DNA of 64,000 bases, taken from assembly GCA_022316685.1 (NCBI GenBank), contig JAKJHU010000068.1:2108001-2172000 (forward strand), read 5' to 3'. Below the pieces are notes generated by a model that was not told the origin of the DNA, made no database searches, and saw only the letters and a program-made list of their open reading frames with translations. The position numbers were made by a program, and so were the translations under genes. Positions 14,401 through 27,820 of this stretch are shown here, in pieces (position 1 is the first letter of the stretch; each line of letters opens with the position of its first letter). This DNA comes from Progne subis subis (lineage: Eukaryota; Chordata; Aves; Passeriformes; Hirundinidae).

Positions 14401-17400
14401 TGAAACTCTGAAATCTCTGAAAACTCTTCACGCCTAAAATACTTGGAACTGTGTTCACTCGCTGCTGCCCAATTCCAGGCCGTACCAGCAGTGTCCTCAC
14501 TGAGCTGCCTTGAAATACACCACTGCCATTTCTACAGAGAATGATGTGCCTTGAAAAGCTGAATTTATTCCCAGTTTCAGGGACATGTAGGGAATTAGGA
14601 ATCCGTGTTATCCCTTCACCATGTTTCTTTACCCTGCAGTTAGCACATAGACTTGATTTATCCTGAAAGGTGTTTGAGCCTGGCCTGTCGTAATTAGCCT
14701 TAAGTAGATTTTAAATGAGCTCCATGACATCATATCTGGCTACTTCTGTTTTTCCTGTATTTCTGAGGCACCTTTATTACTCATTGTGCCGTATCTATGA
14801 TTTGTATGTTCTATATTTAGTTGTTTAGAATCTCTCTTTACTGGAATAAGTGTAGATTTCACTGTTTGATCCAGGGGAGAGAAACTTCTAGGACATGTTG
14901 TCATTCCTTGGTCCCAGAATCTCATTGTTCACCTCATCTGCTCATCTGTTGGCAATCCCCCACCTCCCTCTGCATGTATCATTTGTACAGCAAACTGTTT
15001 GTGTCACGTGAGGGGTGAGGGGTTTTAAACCCTGCTTACACTCACAAATTTGTAACCCGTTGCGTTGCTTTAGCCTAAGGCCGCTTCAGATTTTTGGTAG
15101 CCTAATGTAAGAAGTAATGAAGTTGCACGGAACGTCGGATAAATCATGGGGTTTATTTGTGGCTTGTAAGAAGCTTATGTATTCTCTGCCAACATCTGGC
15201 AGCTGGGAAGCTTGGGTGGAAGTGAATGAAAGTTGCTCTGAGCTGCAGATTGTGTTTGCTCCAGTGCCCAGCAGTGTCCTTGTACACAGGGCTCTTTCTA
15301 CACACCAGCCTGTTTTCCCTGGGGAGGGGAGGCACTACAGGCTATTCTGGGAGAGAAGGCTGAAGACAAAACTGCAGATGGAGTTTGAAGAAGTACTTTT
15401 TGTCACCCAGCCTGATCTTGATGGAAAATGACTGGATTTTTTTCCCTTGTTCCCCCCCCATTTGTTATTGATAATGTTGATTATTATTCCTTTTGCCACA
15501 GATTTTTGTCAAGTGGGGGATTGTTGTTTCTGTCAGTCTTTTCTAAATGCAACTGATTCAACACAACAGAGGTAATTAAAAAAAAAATTCTTCTAATTTT
15601 CTTTTCTCTAGATTATTTTGCCTTTTTCTTTCTTTTCTGTAAAATGTAGTATCTGCAACTGAGTGCAGTGTATCATCTCACAACAGCTGACTGATATAAT
15701 TCTGCTAGACCTCCTGTGCTTTATATAAAATGTCCTGGAGCCAATATTAATTGTTTATCCAATTTGAGGGTAGCTCTGGTCTCTGTTCTTCCCCTTCCCA
15801 ATTCCATATTTTATATAATCATTCCCATCAGCAGTATTTTCACGTTTTCTTGCATTTTTTTTCCCCTAAATGTAAGTGTGGCAAGCTAATTAGAATGGTG
15901 GGGCAGAATTTTAAAGATGCTCCTATTCATCCATAGCTCTACCAAAATGTAATTAAGTAACAAAGATTACAATGTCTCATGCATAAAAATTTTAAAGGCC
16001 CATATCCATAATAGTCATGCACCGTGGATTAGGTAGTTTTGATATCTCTAACCCCAATTCTGACCTGCTCTCAGATATTCTTTAAGTTCTTCAGGGTGAA
16101 TTATTAGTGGAGATCATAGAATTTCAGAGGTATTTGTTATGGGAGTCAGCTTCTCAGGCAGCTGTTTCCTCTGGGTAATCAGAATGACTCTCTCCTTTGC
16201 CTGCTGCCTTCCCTGGTGCGTTAGGAAACACGGGGAGCGGACTAATGGCCTCTGACAGTGAAACAGAGCTCAGGCACCCTCCAATTCCCGTGGCAAAGCA
16301 CTGTCAAGGCCTTTATTAACTTGCACGGAAGTTATTTCAGAATGAGACCAGTTTTCTCAGTTAAACAGCAGGAAGATTATTTCTTTAGGCTTGCAGCTTG
16401 AACTATATCCTGTATTAGATTTTATCCAGCATTCCCACTGAAGGCAATTGTATTTATTGTAGTATGTTACAAGCTCGGGGATTTTTTCTGGTTGACAATT
16501 TTTTTCTGGTTGATGACTAATCAGCATATTCTCAATAAATGCCTCTTAACATTATGCTGGCTTGCACTGTTTAAACTCAGTAATATTTTAAAATTAAGAA
16601 GTCATATTTCTTTTTGTATGAACCAAAGGCCTGCTTGGATGATAAATCCAAAGCACTTTTCAGACATGTTTCTGAGGTTCATTTTCCTGGGGGGGTGTGA
16701 GAATGGTGTGACCTTTGGGCAGCAGAGTGAGCGTGTGCCTGCCTTCCTTTGGAACGGGCGCTGCTGCTCTGCTCTCGTCTCGGCACGGTGAGATTGCACT
16801 GGCTGCTCGTTACTTGCTGCCTGGGAGGATACGGCACGTGGAGTTTTCGTGCGTGGGGGCTGTGACCGTGCCCGTGTGCTGTGCTTGGCTCTTCAGCCCT
16901 GGCACGGCGCGGTCAGCTACAGGCTCCCCAGGAGGGCATTTGTGCAGCTGAGAGCTCGCTGGGGAAGGTGCCGTTCACCAGCAGGCCAGGCTTTCTCAGC
17001 CAGCCTTCTCAGAAACGCGGGGTTTCTGTGGAGCTGAAGATTGTAAGAATCCTACCTAAGCTGCTTTTTGGCAGAGGTTAATGGAATTAACTCTTCTGCT
17101 TTATTTTTGTAAATTAGACCTCAATACATCCTCATTTGCAGAGCTGTTTCCCTACTTTCCTCTTCATTTCCCACTGAAGAAAACAATGGCTTTGTCCTCA
17201 GGGGGAAGGAACAAATGAATTTTTCACTCATTCCAATTGTCTCTTTCAACATAGTGACATTTAAAAAGTTCTGTTTTCTATAAACATACTTCTAGGGTAT
17301 TCCATGCTTGCATGTTGAGCTGGGTAATGAAATGTTGCAGCAAATATATGTTAACTGTGGTTACATTACATAAAGAAACCAGAAGGAAATTATATTTAAT

Positions 17401-18367
17401 TTTTCATTAAGTGCAGAAGACACTCTGGGATAAATTGAGTTTCACATTGAAAAGGCAGAGTTCTAATTTTAATTCATGGCTAAGTAATCATATTAAATGA
17501 TGATCAGTCATCTCAGTGCAAGCTACTTCTGAACAGAACTTGTTTGTTGTAAATCACTTCTGTCTATACTGTCAGGCAGATATTTAAGACCTCACAAGGT
17601 GCACACACCACTAGAAAATTCTACAGTAGTGTAGAAAACTTTTCCACTTACTTCTTCCAACCATGTTTCAAGGATTCAGTGGTACCAGCCATCATTTCAG
17701 ACCTATGGAGGTCAATAATTTACAGCATTAGTTTTCTTTGAGTCACTAACTTCACCTTTATTTTAATAGGAAATGAAAAGGGGAAGAATATTTCTTGATG
17801 GTTAAGAAATACGGGAAAATACTACTTTTTCTTCTCTTAAGAGTAATCTGATTCCACTTTTCAGTAAAGCAGTTATGTTAGAGGCTCTATGTTGTCAATC
17901 TCAAAAACTATCGTGTTAAATGATCTTCTGTAACATTTGTATTTGTTCTCTGTGAAGCCCAAAGAGCTGGTTTAGATGAGCTTGAGATGGGTTATAATTA
18001 CTTCTATTATTCATCATCCTCCAGCAAATTCACAAAGTGAAAAACCATTTTTCATACAAGCCTTCTTTATAAGTGTTCCATGCCTACAGGATGAAGTACT
18101 TTCTCTTGCCATCTAATAAATCGTGAGAGTACCGAGGAGCCCAAGCTAGATTTGAGTGTACCTGACTAGTGTGTTATATTCATGGCACCAACGATCCAAG
18201 AAAATGCTGAAACATTTTCAGGTATTTCAGTGTTCTTGGCAAATACAAGTAAGGTAATAAGTTGTCAGAATTGTGGCTCAGGAAATGACTAAACTCTGCA
18301 AAATTGGACTTAAGTTCCTAAACCTTTCTCTGCAGGTTTGAGCTGTCAGTATTCAGTGGCACATCCA
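11461..18367. other. Intron-like sequence without recognisable genes
   Basis: No recognised exon. A GC-richer patch with scattered CpG lies at about 16700-17040, and a T-rich tract at 14236-14258. Short open frames show no familiar protein sequence. Confidence 0.5.
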
Positions 18368-18525
18368 TGGGGACACCTTCCCCTATCCCAGGCTGCTCCC
18401 AGCCCCAGTGTCCAGCCTGGCCTTGGACACTGCCAGAGACCCAGGGAGAGCCACAGCTGCTCTGGGCACCCTGTGCCAGGGCCTCAGCACCCTCCCAAGG
18501 GAAGGATTTCTTCCCAAAAGGAGGA
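18368..18525 (-). mobile_element. CR1 LINE 3' fragment
   Basis: The plus strand reads like the reverse complement of a CR1 3' region: ggctgctcccagccccag, then cagcctggccttggacac, then agccacagctgctctgggca and a ggatttcttccc end. The copy is truncated at both ends and diverged. It produces short frames on both strands that are not genes. Confidence 0.75.
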
Positions 18526-19222
18526 GTGGCTTTTGAGCAGCCAAGTAAGGACAAGGGCCTAGAGAATTGCCAAAAGGCAGTTTTTGGAACTGTTTAGTGT
18601 TATAGAGAAACACCAAAGAGAAGCTTCAAAGATGGCTTGTCTGAGCAGGTGCTGATAATAAATTGCTTATTTGCAGACAAGTGAAGATAACAATTCTGCT
18701 TATAAAGACATTCTTACTTAGTTTTTTGAATGATTGCTAATTGATTTGCGGAACTGGAGCTGCTGCCATTTGATGCCTCTTTTCATTTATCACACAGATT
18801 AATTTCTGACCATTTGTTTTCTGTGAAGCATGTGGTCTTTTAGCCCAAAACCACAAAGACATCCATTTTAGATCTTAGAAGTATGAAGTCTGTTCTGAAC
18901 ATTCATATGAAGCAATGAGATAAAGAACTGAAAATAGAAAAGTGACAGATTTCTAGAACTTGAACAGCTTTTTTCAAATTGGCTATTTAGGGAATGCTGA
19001 TAGCCAAATGTTCTTTCCTGACATCTTGCTAAGCTGTGTCATGTTTCTGGAAGCCTGAGCTCTGTCATCACTACACGTTGCTGTGTTGGAACTGCTTGTT
19101 TGCTGTCTGCTGGGCACTCAGGGCCCTTTCTATCCTGGAGCCTCCTGCTGTGGGACAAACCTGAGCAGGATGGACATGCTTGGAAAGCAGCTAAGAGCCA
19201 CAGGGAAAGCAGAGGTGGAAGG
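18526..19222. other. Intron-like sequence
   Basis: A/T-rich with no recognised feature. Confidence 0.5.
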
Positions 19223-19362
19223 GTGGTGTTTAAGGAAACACCACTGGCTATCAATAGCTGATATAAATGAGGGGATCACTGGCAATGAGTATCTGGCACT
19301 GAAGCTTTTTCTTCTTTATAAAAACCTAGAACACATTTGGAGGAGACTTGAGCCCTGACTAG
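19223..19362 (+). repeat. Unidentified repeat, copy A
   Basis: It matches 20782-20905 closely over about 135 bases, including the opening gtttaaggaaacaccactgg and the close gagccctgacta. At its left edge GTGGTGTTT-AAGG-AAACACCAC forms a perfect 9 bp hairpin that copy B lacks on its left arm. No family could be named. Confidence 0.7.
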
Positions 19363-20781
19363 AAAGGTGGAGGCTTGCCCAGGACTGAGTGCATTGTCTC
19401 TCTAGGTGGAGCTGAGTTCTCCAGATGGGGTTTCATACCTCATTTTATCTAATGTTCCCTTGAGGTGCTTGGGCTGAGCTAAAGGAAGGAACTGATCCAG
19501 CTTAGCCCAACTTAAGAATTTTAAAAAGCAGAAAAATTACTTTTTGAGTGAATCACGGCCCTGTGTGAAACCCCAAATCCTGCTCAATGTGCTTAGTACC
19601 AGGTCTAGCAGGGGAGAGAGAGAAAATCCAGACAGTCGTCTTCAACAGTCTGTCACTGGGTCAGTTTAAAGTAACTGTGAGGCTGCAGTCTGGAGTGGAA
19701 AAGATCAGGAAATTCTCCTCCTTGATCAGAGTTTCTCTCTCATTATCTACTCTGCTGATTTTCCTGAAGGCCCTGGAGACAGTCCCTAGACTTCAGATTG
19801 CCTTGTGTCAGCAGCAGGGTCTGGCTGAAGGCTCAGTGCTTTCCCTGAACTTGCCCCGATGCTCTGGGCCTCCTGGCACTGGTGCTTCCCAGCTTCCTCC
19901 TCCCTTCCTGACCCTGGCAGCTCCCCTGCTGCTCCTCGGGGTTTCTGCCTGTGTCTCAGTGCTGTGGTTTGCAGCCACAAGTGTTGATGTCATCAGGAAC
20001 CTGAGAGAGCAGCTTTGCACTGCAGTTGCTTTTGAAAGCTGACGTAGTTAAAACAACAAAGGAAACCAATAGCACAGGGAAATGTGGTTACATTTTGTTC
20101 TGCTGAAAATGAAACATTTCATCAGTGGATGAAATGGACCAAGTTACTTGGAAAAGAGAGTGGGTAACTGGGTAGTTAAGACACAGTGTTGGAACAGTGG
20201 TGAGAAACTAAACCGTAGCCCTAGCTGCTTTGAAAATAACAGATTTAAAATAGATTTAATAAAAAACACCGCATCAAAGCCACTCAACAGTCGGTCTGTC
20301 TCTAGCTGCCTATCTCAGGCATAGCCCAGGGTTTAAGAACTGATTTTTCTAAAAAATGTTTCTAGAACAGTATCCCAGACACATGGAAAATAGCTAAATG
20401 ATCTGTCTTCATTTTTTCCTAGAACAAAAAGGGCATGGAAGCCTCAGTGGTGCTCTGTCAGACTAAGTACCGATTCCCTCTGGAGAAGGGAATCATTAGC
20501 AGTGCTCACAGGTACATGACAGAGCTTGGGGTGTTACCTGCGAGAACCTTTCAAAGTGCCGAGTCTTTCTACATCTGGGGGTCTCTGCTGTCCCAGCACA
20601 GGTGCTGCTGGTGCCCCTCGATGAGATGCCCTTCCTTAGTGTTCTCCAGGCAGGAGGAGAGACTTGAATGTGCAGGTTTGTCACAAAAGATTATTTGTTT
20701 CTATTCTATTCCCAGTCTTCTGAGGTTTCAGACTCAGCCAAAAGGTGTCCTTAGCTCTTGTGGACACTAGTGCTCATAGGA
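19363..20781. other. Spacer between the two repeat copies
   Basis: It contains a 151-codon plus-strand open frame (19587-20042) with no recognised domain. Overlapping frames on the other strand over the same GC-richer patch suggest chance. Confidence 0.5.
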
Positions 20782-20905
20782 GTTTAAGGAAACACCACTG
20801 GTTATCATTAGCCAATATAAATGAGGGAATCGTGTCTGGCATTGAAGCTTTTTCTTCTTAATAAAAACTTATAGCACATTTGAAGGAGACATGAGCCCTG
20901 ACTAA
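20782..20905 (+). repeat. Unidentified repeat, copy B
   Basis: Same orientation as the copy at 19228-19362, with scattered substitutions and one gap of about 11-12 bases. The outer edges do not match beyond the unit, so the similarity is bounded. Confidence 0.7.
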
Positions 20906-22606
20906 CTCTAGATGTGGGAAAATTCTTCACAACAAATAATTTGCTCTGTACTGTAATTTCTGATCTTGCAATGTTGGAAGGTGAGGTGGATTCTAACACC
21001 AAATAAATAGAATTTTCATTTGTATTATTGTTTTCAGTATTAATGATCAGTAAAATTATTGGTCTGTCTTGATGTTTAATTCCAAATACGAAAAAAAAAA
21101 GCAAACAAAACCCCAAAACAAACAAACAAAAACAAACAAACAAAAACAAACAAAACCCAAAAAACAAAAGAAGAGATGTTATTATATTAGTGTTATCTGG
21201 GTGAGTCATGTGGGAGGACTCAAGTTTCATGACTGCCCAAGAAGATTGCCAGTTTGGCTTGGATACAGTGGTAAAATGTTTTAAAAGAATAAGCTTGTGA
21301 CTCAGGCCAGGAAAGCATCATCACTCATAACTGTATGGGAAGCTGAGAGAAAAGGGGTTGGTAACAAGGAATCAGTTTTAAGAGGTTGTTGTGGAAGATC
21401 TACATGATTTGAGCAATCCTACTTGTGACAAGAAAATGCAGGTTGTGTCTGTGTGCAGAGCTCCTGTACAGCACGTTTGTTCCTGTATCTCTGCAAGCAG
21501 GATGGATTTCTATTGCACTGTTGACAGGGGACACTTACTTTGAGCTAATCTTCATATTATGCATCCTTGAATTTACATTTGTATAATGAGACAATATAGG
21601 TCTTGTAAGCAACTTTCTGAGCAAAACTCTCCCTCACATTATTTTTTAACTTCATGGTTTGGCTTTCTCAAAGACTCTGGACATGGGGCCCTTTGTGTAG
21701 CTGACTAACAGTACTGTCACAATTCCTTTCTGTTTTAAAGGGAACGCTGCATCATTCCTTTTTACATTCCAAGTAATTTTTAAAGCATAAAAAATAGATG
21801 GGTTACAGTCATCCCTGTATTTTGAAAGGCTCTTGTTTTCACATAGAAATTGCTTCCTGTTCTACACTTGCTTCTCTTAACAGTAATGTTAGGTCACTGA
21901 ATGTGTTTGAAAGATCATCTGCTTCTGATTAGGAACAAGTGTCATGTATTCCAGCTCTTCTGAAGCTGAAATTTGGAGCTACTTCTGTTTGATTTCCCTG
22001 AAGCTGACTGGAGAATCCAGTCACACCAAGGGAATGTTTTCCTCATGCACCAGCTGATACAGCAACTGTAATTGCCTCTGGAAGAGGCAAAAAGATGAAA
22101 GATGCCTCTGGAACAGCAGTGATGGTACACAGCAACTGGAGCTTAGTAAATGAAAGCACTGCTGGCTTATGGGCTGTGCATTAATGCAGATATATTAAAA
22201 GCCTTCTGAAGATGTTGGCAGAAATCTCATGTCGCTAAATGAAATACAAATGAACGTTTAATTACTAAATCCAGATCTCTTCTGCATTATAAAGCTTCTT
22301 CTGTGCTCTTGCTGTTGTAAGAGGAGTACTAGCATAGCAAATTAATGTTTCTTCTGGAAGTCACAGTGCTAGTTTTTAAGTAGAGCTGCTCAAAAACTGT
22401 CTTGTAGAAGTTAATAGAAAAATATTAAAAGGCGTTGCAGCAGAAGGTTCAGTTATGAGCTGCCTGGCATTCCTGGGCAGGAAAAGGAAGTGCTCAGTGC
22501 CTGCCGTGCCTTCAGTGTGCCAACCAGCCCCCAGCAGCGGAGGGATTGCCTGGGCCAGGGCTCTTCAAGGTTAAGGAGTGGGCAGGGATGAGCAGCACGA
22601 GTGTGG
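20906..22606. other. Intron-like sequence
   Basis: Apart from the A/C-rich simple repeat at 21090-21170 nothing was recognised. Confidence 0.5.
21090..21170. repeat. A/C-rich simple repeat, (AAAC)n-like
   Basis: Runs of AAAC and AAAAAC units. They give a Lys/Gln/Asn-rich frame on one strand and a Phe/Cys/Leu-rich frame on the other, neither a gene. Confidence 0.95.
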
Positions 22607-22643
22607 ATGTGTCTGTGTCTGTGTCTGTGTCTGTGTCTGTGTC
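22607..22643. repeat. Hexamer microsatellite (TGTGTC)n
   Basis: About six uninterrupted TGTGTC units directly before the minisatellite. Confidence 0.97.
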
Positions 22644-22654
22644 CTGCCTGCCGA

Positions 22655-23452
22655 GGCACTGGGGAGCTCAGGGGCAGTGGGGAGCTCAGGGGCCGTGGGG
22701 CATCACAGGGGCCGTGGGCAGCACAGGGGCAGTGGACAGCACAGGGGCAGTGACAGCACAGGGGCAGTGGGACAGCTACAGGGGCAGTGACAGCACAGGG
22801 GCAGTGGGGAGCTCAGGGGCAGTGACAGCACAGGGGCAGTGACAGCACAGGGGCAGTGGGGAGCACAGGGGCAGTGACAGCACAGGGGCAGTGACAGCAC
22901 AGGGGCAATGGGGAGCTCAGGGGCAGTGACAGCACAGGGGCAGTGGGGAGCTCAGGGGCAGTGACAGCACAGGGCAGTGGCAGCACAGGGGCAGTGGGGA
23001 GCTCAGGGGCAGTGGCAGCACAGGGGCAGTGGCAGCACAGGGGCAGTGGCAGCACAGGGGCAGTGGGGAGCTCAGGGGCAGTGGCAGCACAGGGGCAGTG
23101 GGGAGCTCAGGGGCCATGGGCAGCACAGGGCAGTGACAGCACAGGGGCAGTGGGGAGCTCAGGGGCAGTGGCAGCACAGGGGCAATGGGGAGCTCAGGGG
23201 CAGTGACAGCACAGGGGTAGTGACAGCACAGGGGCAGTGACAGCACAGGGGCAGTGGGGAGCACAGGGGCAGTGACAGCACAGGGGCAGTGACAGCACAG
23301 GGGCAATGGGGAGCTCAGGGGCAGTGGGAGCTACAGGGGCAGTGGGGAGCTCAGGGGCAGTGACAGCACAGGGGCAGTGGCAGCACAGGGGCAGTGACAG
23401 CACAGGGGCAGTGACAGCACAGGGGCAGTGACAGCACAGGGGCAGTGGGGAG
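22655..23452. repeat. GC-rich minisatellite of 17-18 base units
   Basis: About 45 units of two interleaved types, GGGGCAGTGACAGCACA (17 bases) and GGGGCAGTGGGGAGCTCA (18 bases), with variants (GGCCGTGGG, one-base deletions). Long open frames on both strands here (Gly/Gln/Ser-rich one way, Pro/Leu/Cys-rich the other) come from the array having few stops and are not genes. The G-rich strand is the plus strand. Confidence 0.97.
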
Positions 23453-24060
23453 CAGTGCAGGCAGGGCTTGTACTCACACAGGGTCGGTGTTCCCATGGAC
23501 ATGAGGTGTTTGTCCAAGCACACAGTGTCTTGTAGGCACTGCGGGTGGAGCTTTGAAACGAACCTAAATCAGTTTGTGTCATTTCCTGCTAAGGATCTGT
23601 TTAAGGAAATAGTGATTGAAGTGGACATGGTGGCTCTGAAGGGTTGGTTTTGGTAGGAGTGAGTGTATGACTTGTATTCTACACTCTTGGGTTTTAATAC
23701 AGATTTAAAGATCCATTTGTAATTTCTTTTTCCTTAGAAGTGCATGCAGGACGCACCACGCACTTTTGTTTAGATTTATAAAACTGCAGGGCTTTAGTGA
23801 GTCTCTAAGGCTTGTGTGCCTGATCTTGATGAATGCAGTGCCCTTCCAAAGGAGAAACTGCTGCAAGGCAGAAGCAGAGAACAGCCACCATGCCTTGTTT
23901 CGGTGCAATATTTCACACTGCTAAGCTGCAATCACTTGCTTCTTCTAACTCCCTTATGCCTCCAGAAGTGCTTGGATTCCCCTTGTCATTATCCTACTTT
24001 TCCACTTACTCCCTGCTCTCTCCCCACACTCCTAGCTTTATTCTTCCCTTCACTCCTACC

Positions 24061-24100
24061 TTCAAAGCCCCTAGGGCTGTACAGACCCAGAGGCTTTGAG
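24061..24100. repeat. Loop-free imperfect inverted repeat
   Basis: Two 20-base arms meet at ctgt|acag; 16 of 20 positions pair. The symmetry makes both strands encode nearly the same short peptide string, visible in the overlapping frames. Confidence 0.75.
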
Positions 24101-27100
24101 GTCCTGGACCTCGTGTGGGTCAATGGGGAAGCGTGAAGAGGAGAAGGAAAAGAGCTGCCTCCTGAATGGAGCGCAGGCAGCTTGGCTGTGGCCCGAGAGG
24201 GGCAGTGAGAAATAGAAGTAGAGCTTCCAAGGGGCTTTTGGACACGCTGTCCCACCCCATCCCCTTCTCCTTTGGGGAGCTCCTGCTTCAGGATTCCCTT
24301 GGCCTGGGAAAAGGGAGAGGTCATAGACCTTTCTTGTCTGGAGAATTCAAAAAGGAATTTGCGTGAGGTGTCTGTCATGGTGTCAGCTCTGGAATACCTG
24401 TGGGACTGGCATAAGTAAGGGCTGGAGGAGTTTTGAAGGTGGGGAAACAGCCATGGCAAAAGAAATACAATGTGTCTCTCTTAAACTTAAATAGGAACTT
24501 GGATTTGTATAATTACAGTGTTCAAGCAGAAAAGTAACACCACTCCAGGAATCAATTTTACCTTGAAATAACAAAGTGACTTGGAGGAAATAGTGGAATG
24601 GCTGGAGCTTTGTCACAGAACCACATCATAAAATGTTCAATTCCAGTATTTAAAGAATTAGCCATTGGTGCCCAGTTCTGTTAACCTTTGAAAATCCCAG
24701 GTGAGACAGGTGGGATTGAGAGTCCAGAAAGCTGGATTTTATTCTCTGTGTGTGCCAATATTGATTTTACATTTTACAAGTCAGTCTCTCCACGGATATA
24801 ATTTTAATAGGTTTCTAGATCTTTTAATTAAGTACTAGTTGTAAAGCTCGCCCAGCTGTTATTTGAGTCCTATATAAAGTTTCAATAGCTTAGTGAGGTA
24901 CAAATTTTCTTTTAAAAACTCTCCCTAAGCCTTTGTCCAGTATAATTGACACAGTTCTTGTCCATTTGCCTATTGCTTTGGTCCTTTATTGCTGCTCCTA
25001 CCTAGCAGTCTACTTTAGATGGACGTTATCTGTGCTGGTCCTCGTGGTAAAGGCTTCTTAATTCCAAGATGTCATTTGTGCTGTCTTCTGTTCTTCTGAT
25101 GCTGGTGAGATTTCAAAGTATTACAATGTATATTATAGTGATTGGGTTATGATTTTATCTGTGAATTGTTTTTGAATTGCTGGGTGAATTATGGCTGGTC
25201 CTAGTGAGTTCTTACGGTTTACTATTTCAATTCATTCTGCAACAAAATGTTAGTTCATTTTTAGTCACATTTTCAGCTGCATCACTCTTTCATCTATGGA
25301 AACCTCTCAGCGATTTTCTGTACTAAATGTGCAAAAAGATCCATCTGGGTTTTGTACAGTCACTGTGTTTTCTGTGGATAGTGCAGCTTGATCCCACAGA
25401 GTTTGGCAGCCATCCTGCTCCTGATGTAATGACGAAGGTGTGTTAAAGATTATTGTAATGCTGCAGTTTTGTCCTTCAAGTCTTTTGTGGCCTGTCATAG
25501 TGTGTTTTTTACAACTACCTGCCTGGTTTATATTCCTTTCTGTTACACACATATGCCATGATCTTTTTGCTGCTGTTATTGCTGTTGCCCTCTCCTACCC
25601 TGCCTTTTCCACACAACGGCTGTTCTGCTGTGAGCCTTTCAGCAAGGTTCCTTGAGGTGAGTGGTGTATGCTCACCTTCTACGATGCTGTGCTTACACAA
25701 CCCCACATATTTGACAATACTTAACGTTTGAAATTTTGTTTATTTTAACAAGATTTCACATTTACTTACATCACCTTTTTAAAATCAAGGGGATTTTTTT
25801 AAAAAACTTTTTTCTACTTTAGAGGTACTGAATCTTACTGTGTCAGGGTCTCTCTTACAGATTGCCTTTTTGGTAGTAATATTCCTGATGAGGACCTTGA
25901 CCCTGCTGTGACTGTCACAAGGTGATTTTTTAGTGGGTCCCCTATCTAGTCACTCCCTGAAGTACAATCTCAGATCAGATTTGTTACACAGCATGTCTGA
26001 AATAACGAAACCCTTCCATTACTGCCATTTTCCTGTGCTAGCAATCATTCCAGTTTCTCTGGGCACAACAGGGTGGCTCTTCTCAAATGAAAAAGATTAG
26101 ATTGTCCTTAATAATGTATTTTTCCTGTATTTGAACGTGGACCAAGAGTTTCACAAAGATTCTATTTTACTTGTTGGTACATTTCATCAAGCTGTGATAT
26201 GTTTCTAAGATATTTGTGAGACGATTTCTTGACACGATTCCTGTACTGACATGAGTTACTGCATTTTTTTTATCCTTTATCTAGATACTAAAGTACCAAT
26301 AATTATCTCTTTCCTCCAAGTGTTTGATGTTATTCAAAGCATACTTACAGATAGGTGTTGTAGTCTACCCATCTCTTTTTTAAGCTTCTCAGCATTTGTA
26401 TAGAAACACATACATATTTGGTTAGGGGTTTTTTTGTCTTCTGCCTCTTTTGGAAAACACAGCTTCCCCTTTGACTCTGGCCAGTGCATTTCCTACCCTT
26501 GGGCCTGTGGACAGACTGAGGAAAAGGAGACATGAAGCCTCCCCACGTGCATCTCTCTCTGGGTATCTCAGCATGTTTTGCAAGTGTTAATGCTCAGATG
26601 AACTTTGCAGGCAGACTGATGAGTGTCTGTGCTTTATTATGGATTTATGTTATGGGAGTGGGTAACTCAAATTGATGAGTTTCACTTGGCAGCTTAAATC
26701 TGTTCTTGAGTCAGTATTAGTTAATATTTTTTTGTGATGCATTTTGACAGCATTTGATATTTTTTTTGGTACTATTCCGGTTTCACTTTAGAAATACAAG
26801 GCAAGTGATACAAGGACAAGTGGGAACTGCGGTATTTTTTGCAAGGAAAGAGAATGCTTCACTGGCTAGTGAAGGATAAGTCCCAAACAATTAGGGTAAA
26901 ATGTTTTTCTATGCTGCTTTGCTCTGGAAGCTCCTCCAAATCGTTTCCCAAAATAATGGTAACTCTTACTGTCAGTAGTGTATCATGGAGCAAATAATGC
27001 AAGCAGATCTTTAGTCTTGCTTTTGCAGTGGGTGCCCAAAGCTGTATAATAAAATGGGATTTTGAGCAACAGCAGATTTTGAACTGCTGTGTCAATCACA

Positions 27101-27776
27101 TCTCCTCCTTTCTCTTCCACTAGATGTTGTTTTACAAGTATGTAACATTTTATGTGCATGAAGAGAACAGCTGATTTATTACAGAAGTGAAAGAATATTA
27201 AACCTTCCACAGGGCCGTAAGGACAGCCTTAGCACAAATACACCTAATCCTGATCTGATAATAGCAGGCAATGAACTCACAATATTCCATATTACATTAA
27301 AATTTCTGTAACCTAGTTGCAAACAGTTTTTCATTTAAATTTTGTTTGCTTAAGTTTATTACAGAAAGTAAAAATAACCCCTGCTCTGATAGCACCTGCA
27401 AGATAGATATTGCTTTATTTCTTTGTAAATAAAGGCCTGCATTTTATTACTGTGAAAATTGCTGTATTTCTGCCTTTGCACATCAGGCAATTTTTCAGAA
27501 GCTTCTTTCAACAGGTATGTTGTAATGGCTCCATATGCTGGAAGGGTATGCCTTTTCTAAATGTGCATCTGCAAATAATGAAGTCCATTAAGAATGAACA
27601 CTATATGGAACTGTGAAGGGAAAACAGATACGAACAATGTTCAAACTAGAGCTAAATTTCTAAAGCCCTATTGTAGCCACCTAAAGGGAAATCGCCAGCC
27701 TGAGACTTAAAAAAACCCCTAACGAAGTAGTCATCTAAATTACTGTGAGAACATCCATCACCTCATTCAGCTTGCT

Positions 27777-27820
27777 GGAATGAAGGAGGACTATTCCGGG
27801 AATGAAGGAGGACTATGCCA
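27777..27820 (+). repeat. 22-base tandem duplication
   Basis: ggaatgaaggaggactat occurs twice, 22 bases apart. Confidence 0.9.

Noticed and set aside
16700..17040. GC-richer patch with scattered CpG as a promoter
   Set aside because: CpG density is well below the two real islands and no transcript features are visible.
19587..20042. 151-codon plus-strand frame with a hydrophobic segment
   Set aside because: No recognised domain, and opposing frames of comparable openness in the same GC-richer patch suggest chance.
20808..21284. Lys/Gln-rich and Phe/Leu-rich frames
   Set aside because: Produced by the (AAAC)n simple repeat.
22546..23523. Several long frames on both strands (Gly/Gln/Ser-rich and Pro/Leu/Cys-rich)
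   Set aside because: They are translations of the 17/18-base minisatellite, with frames switching at one-base unit changes and no start context or domain.
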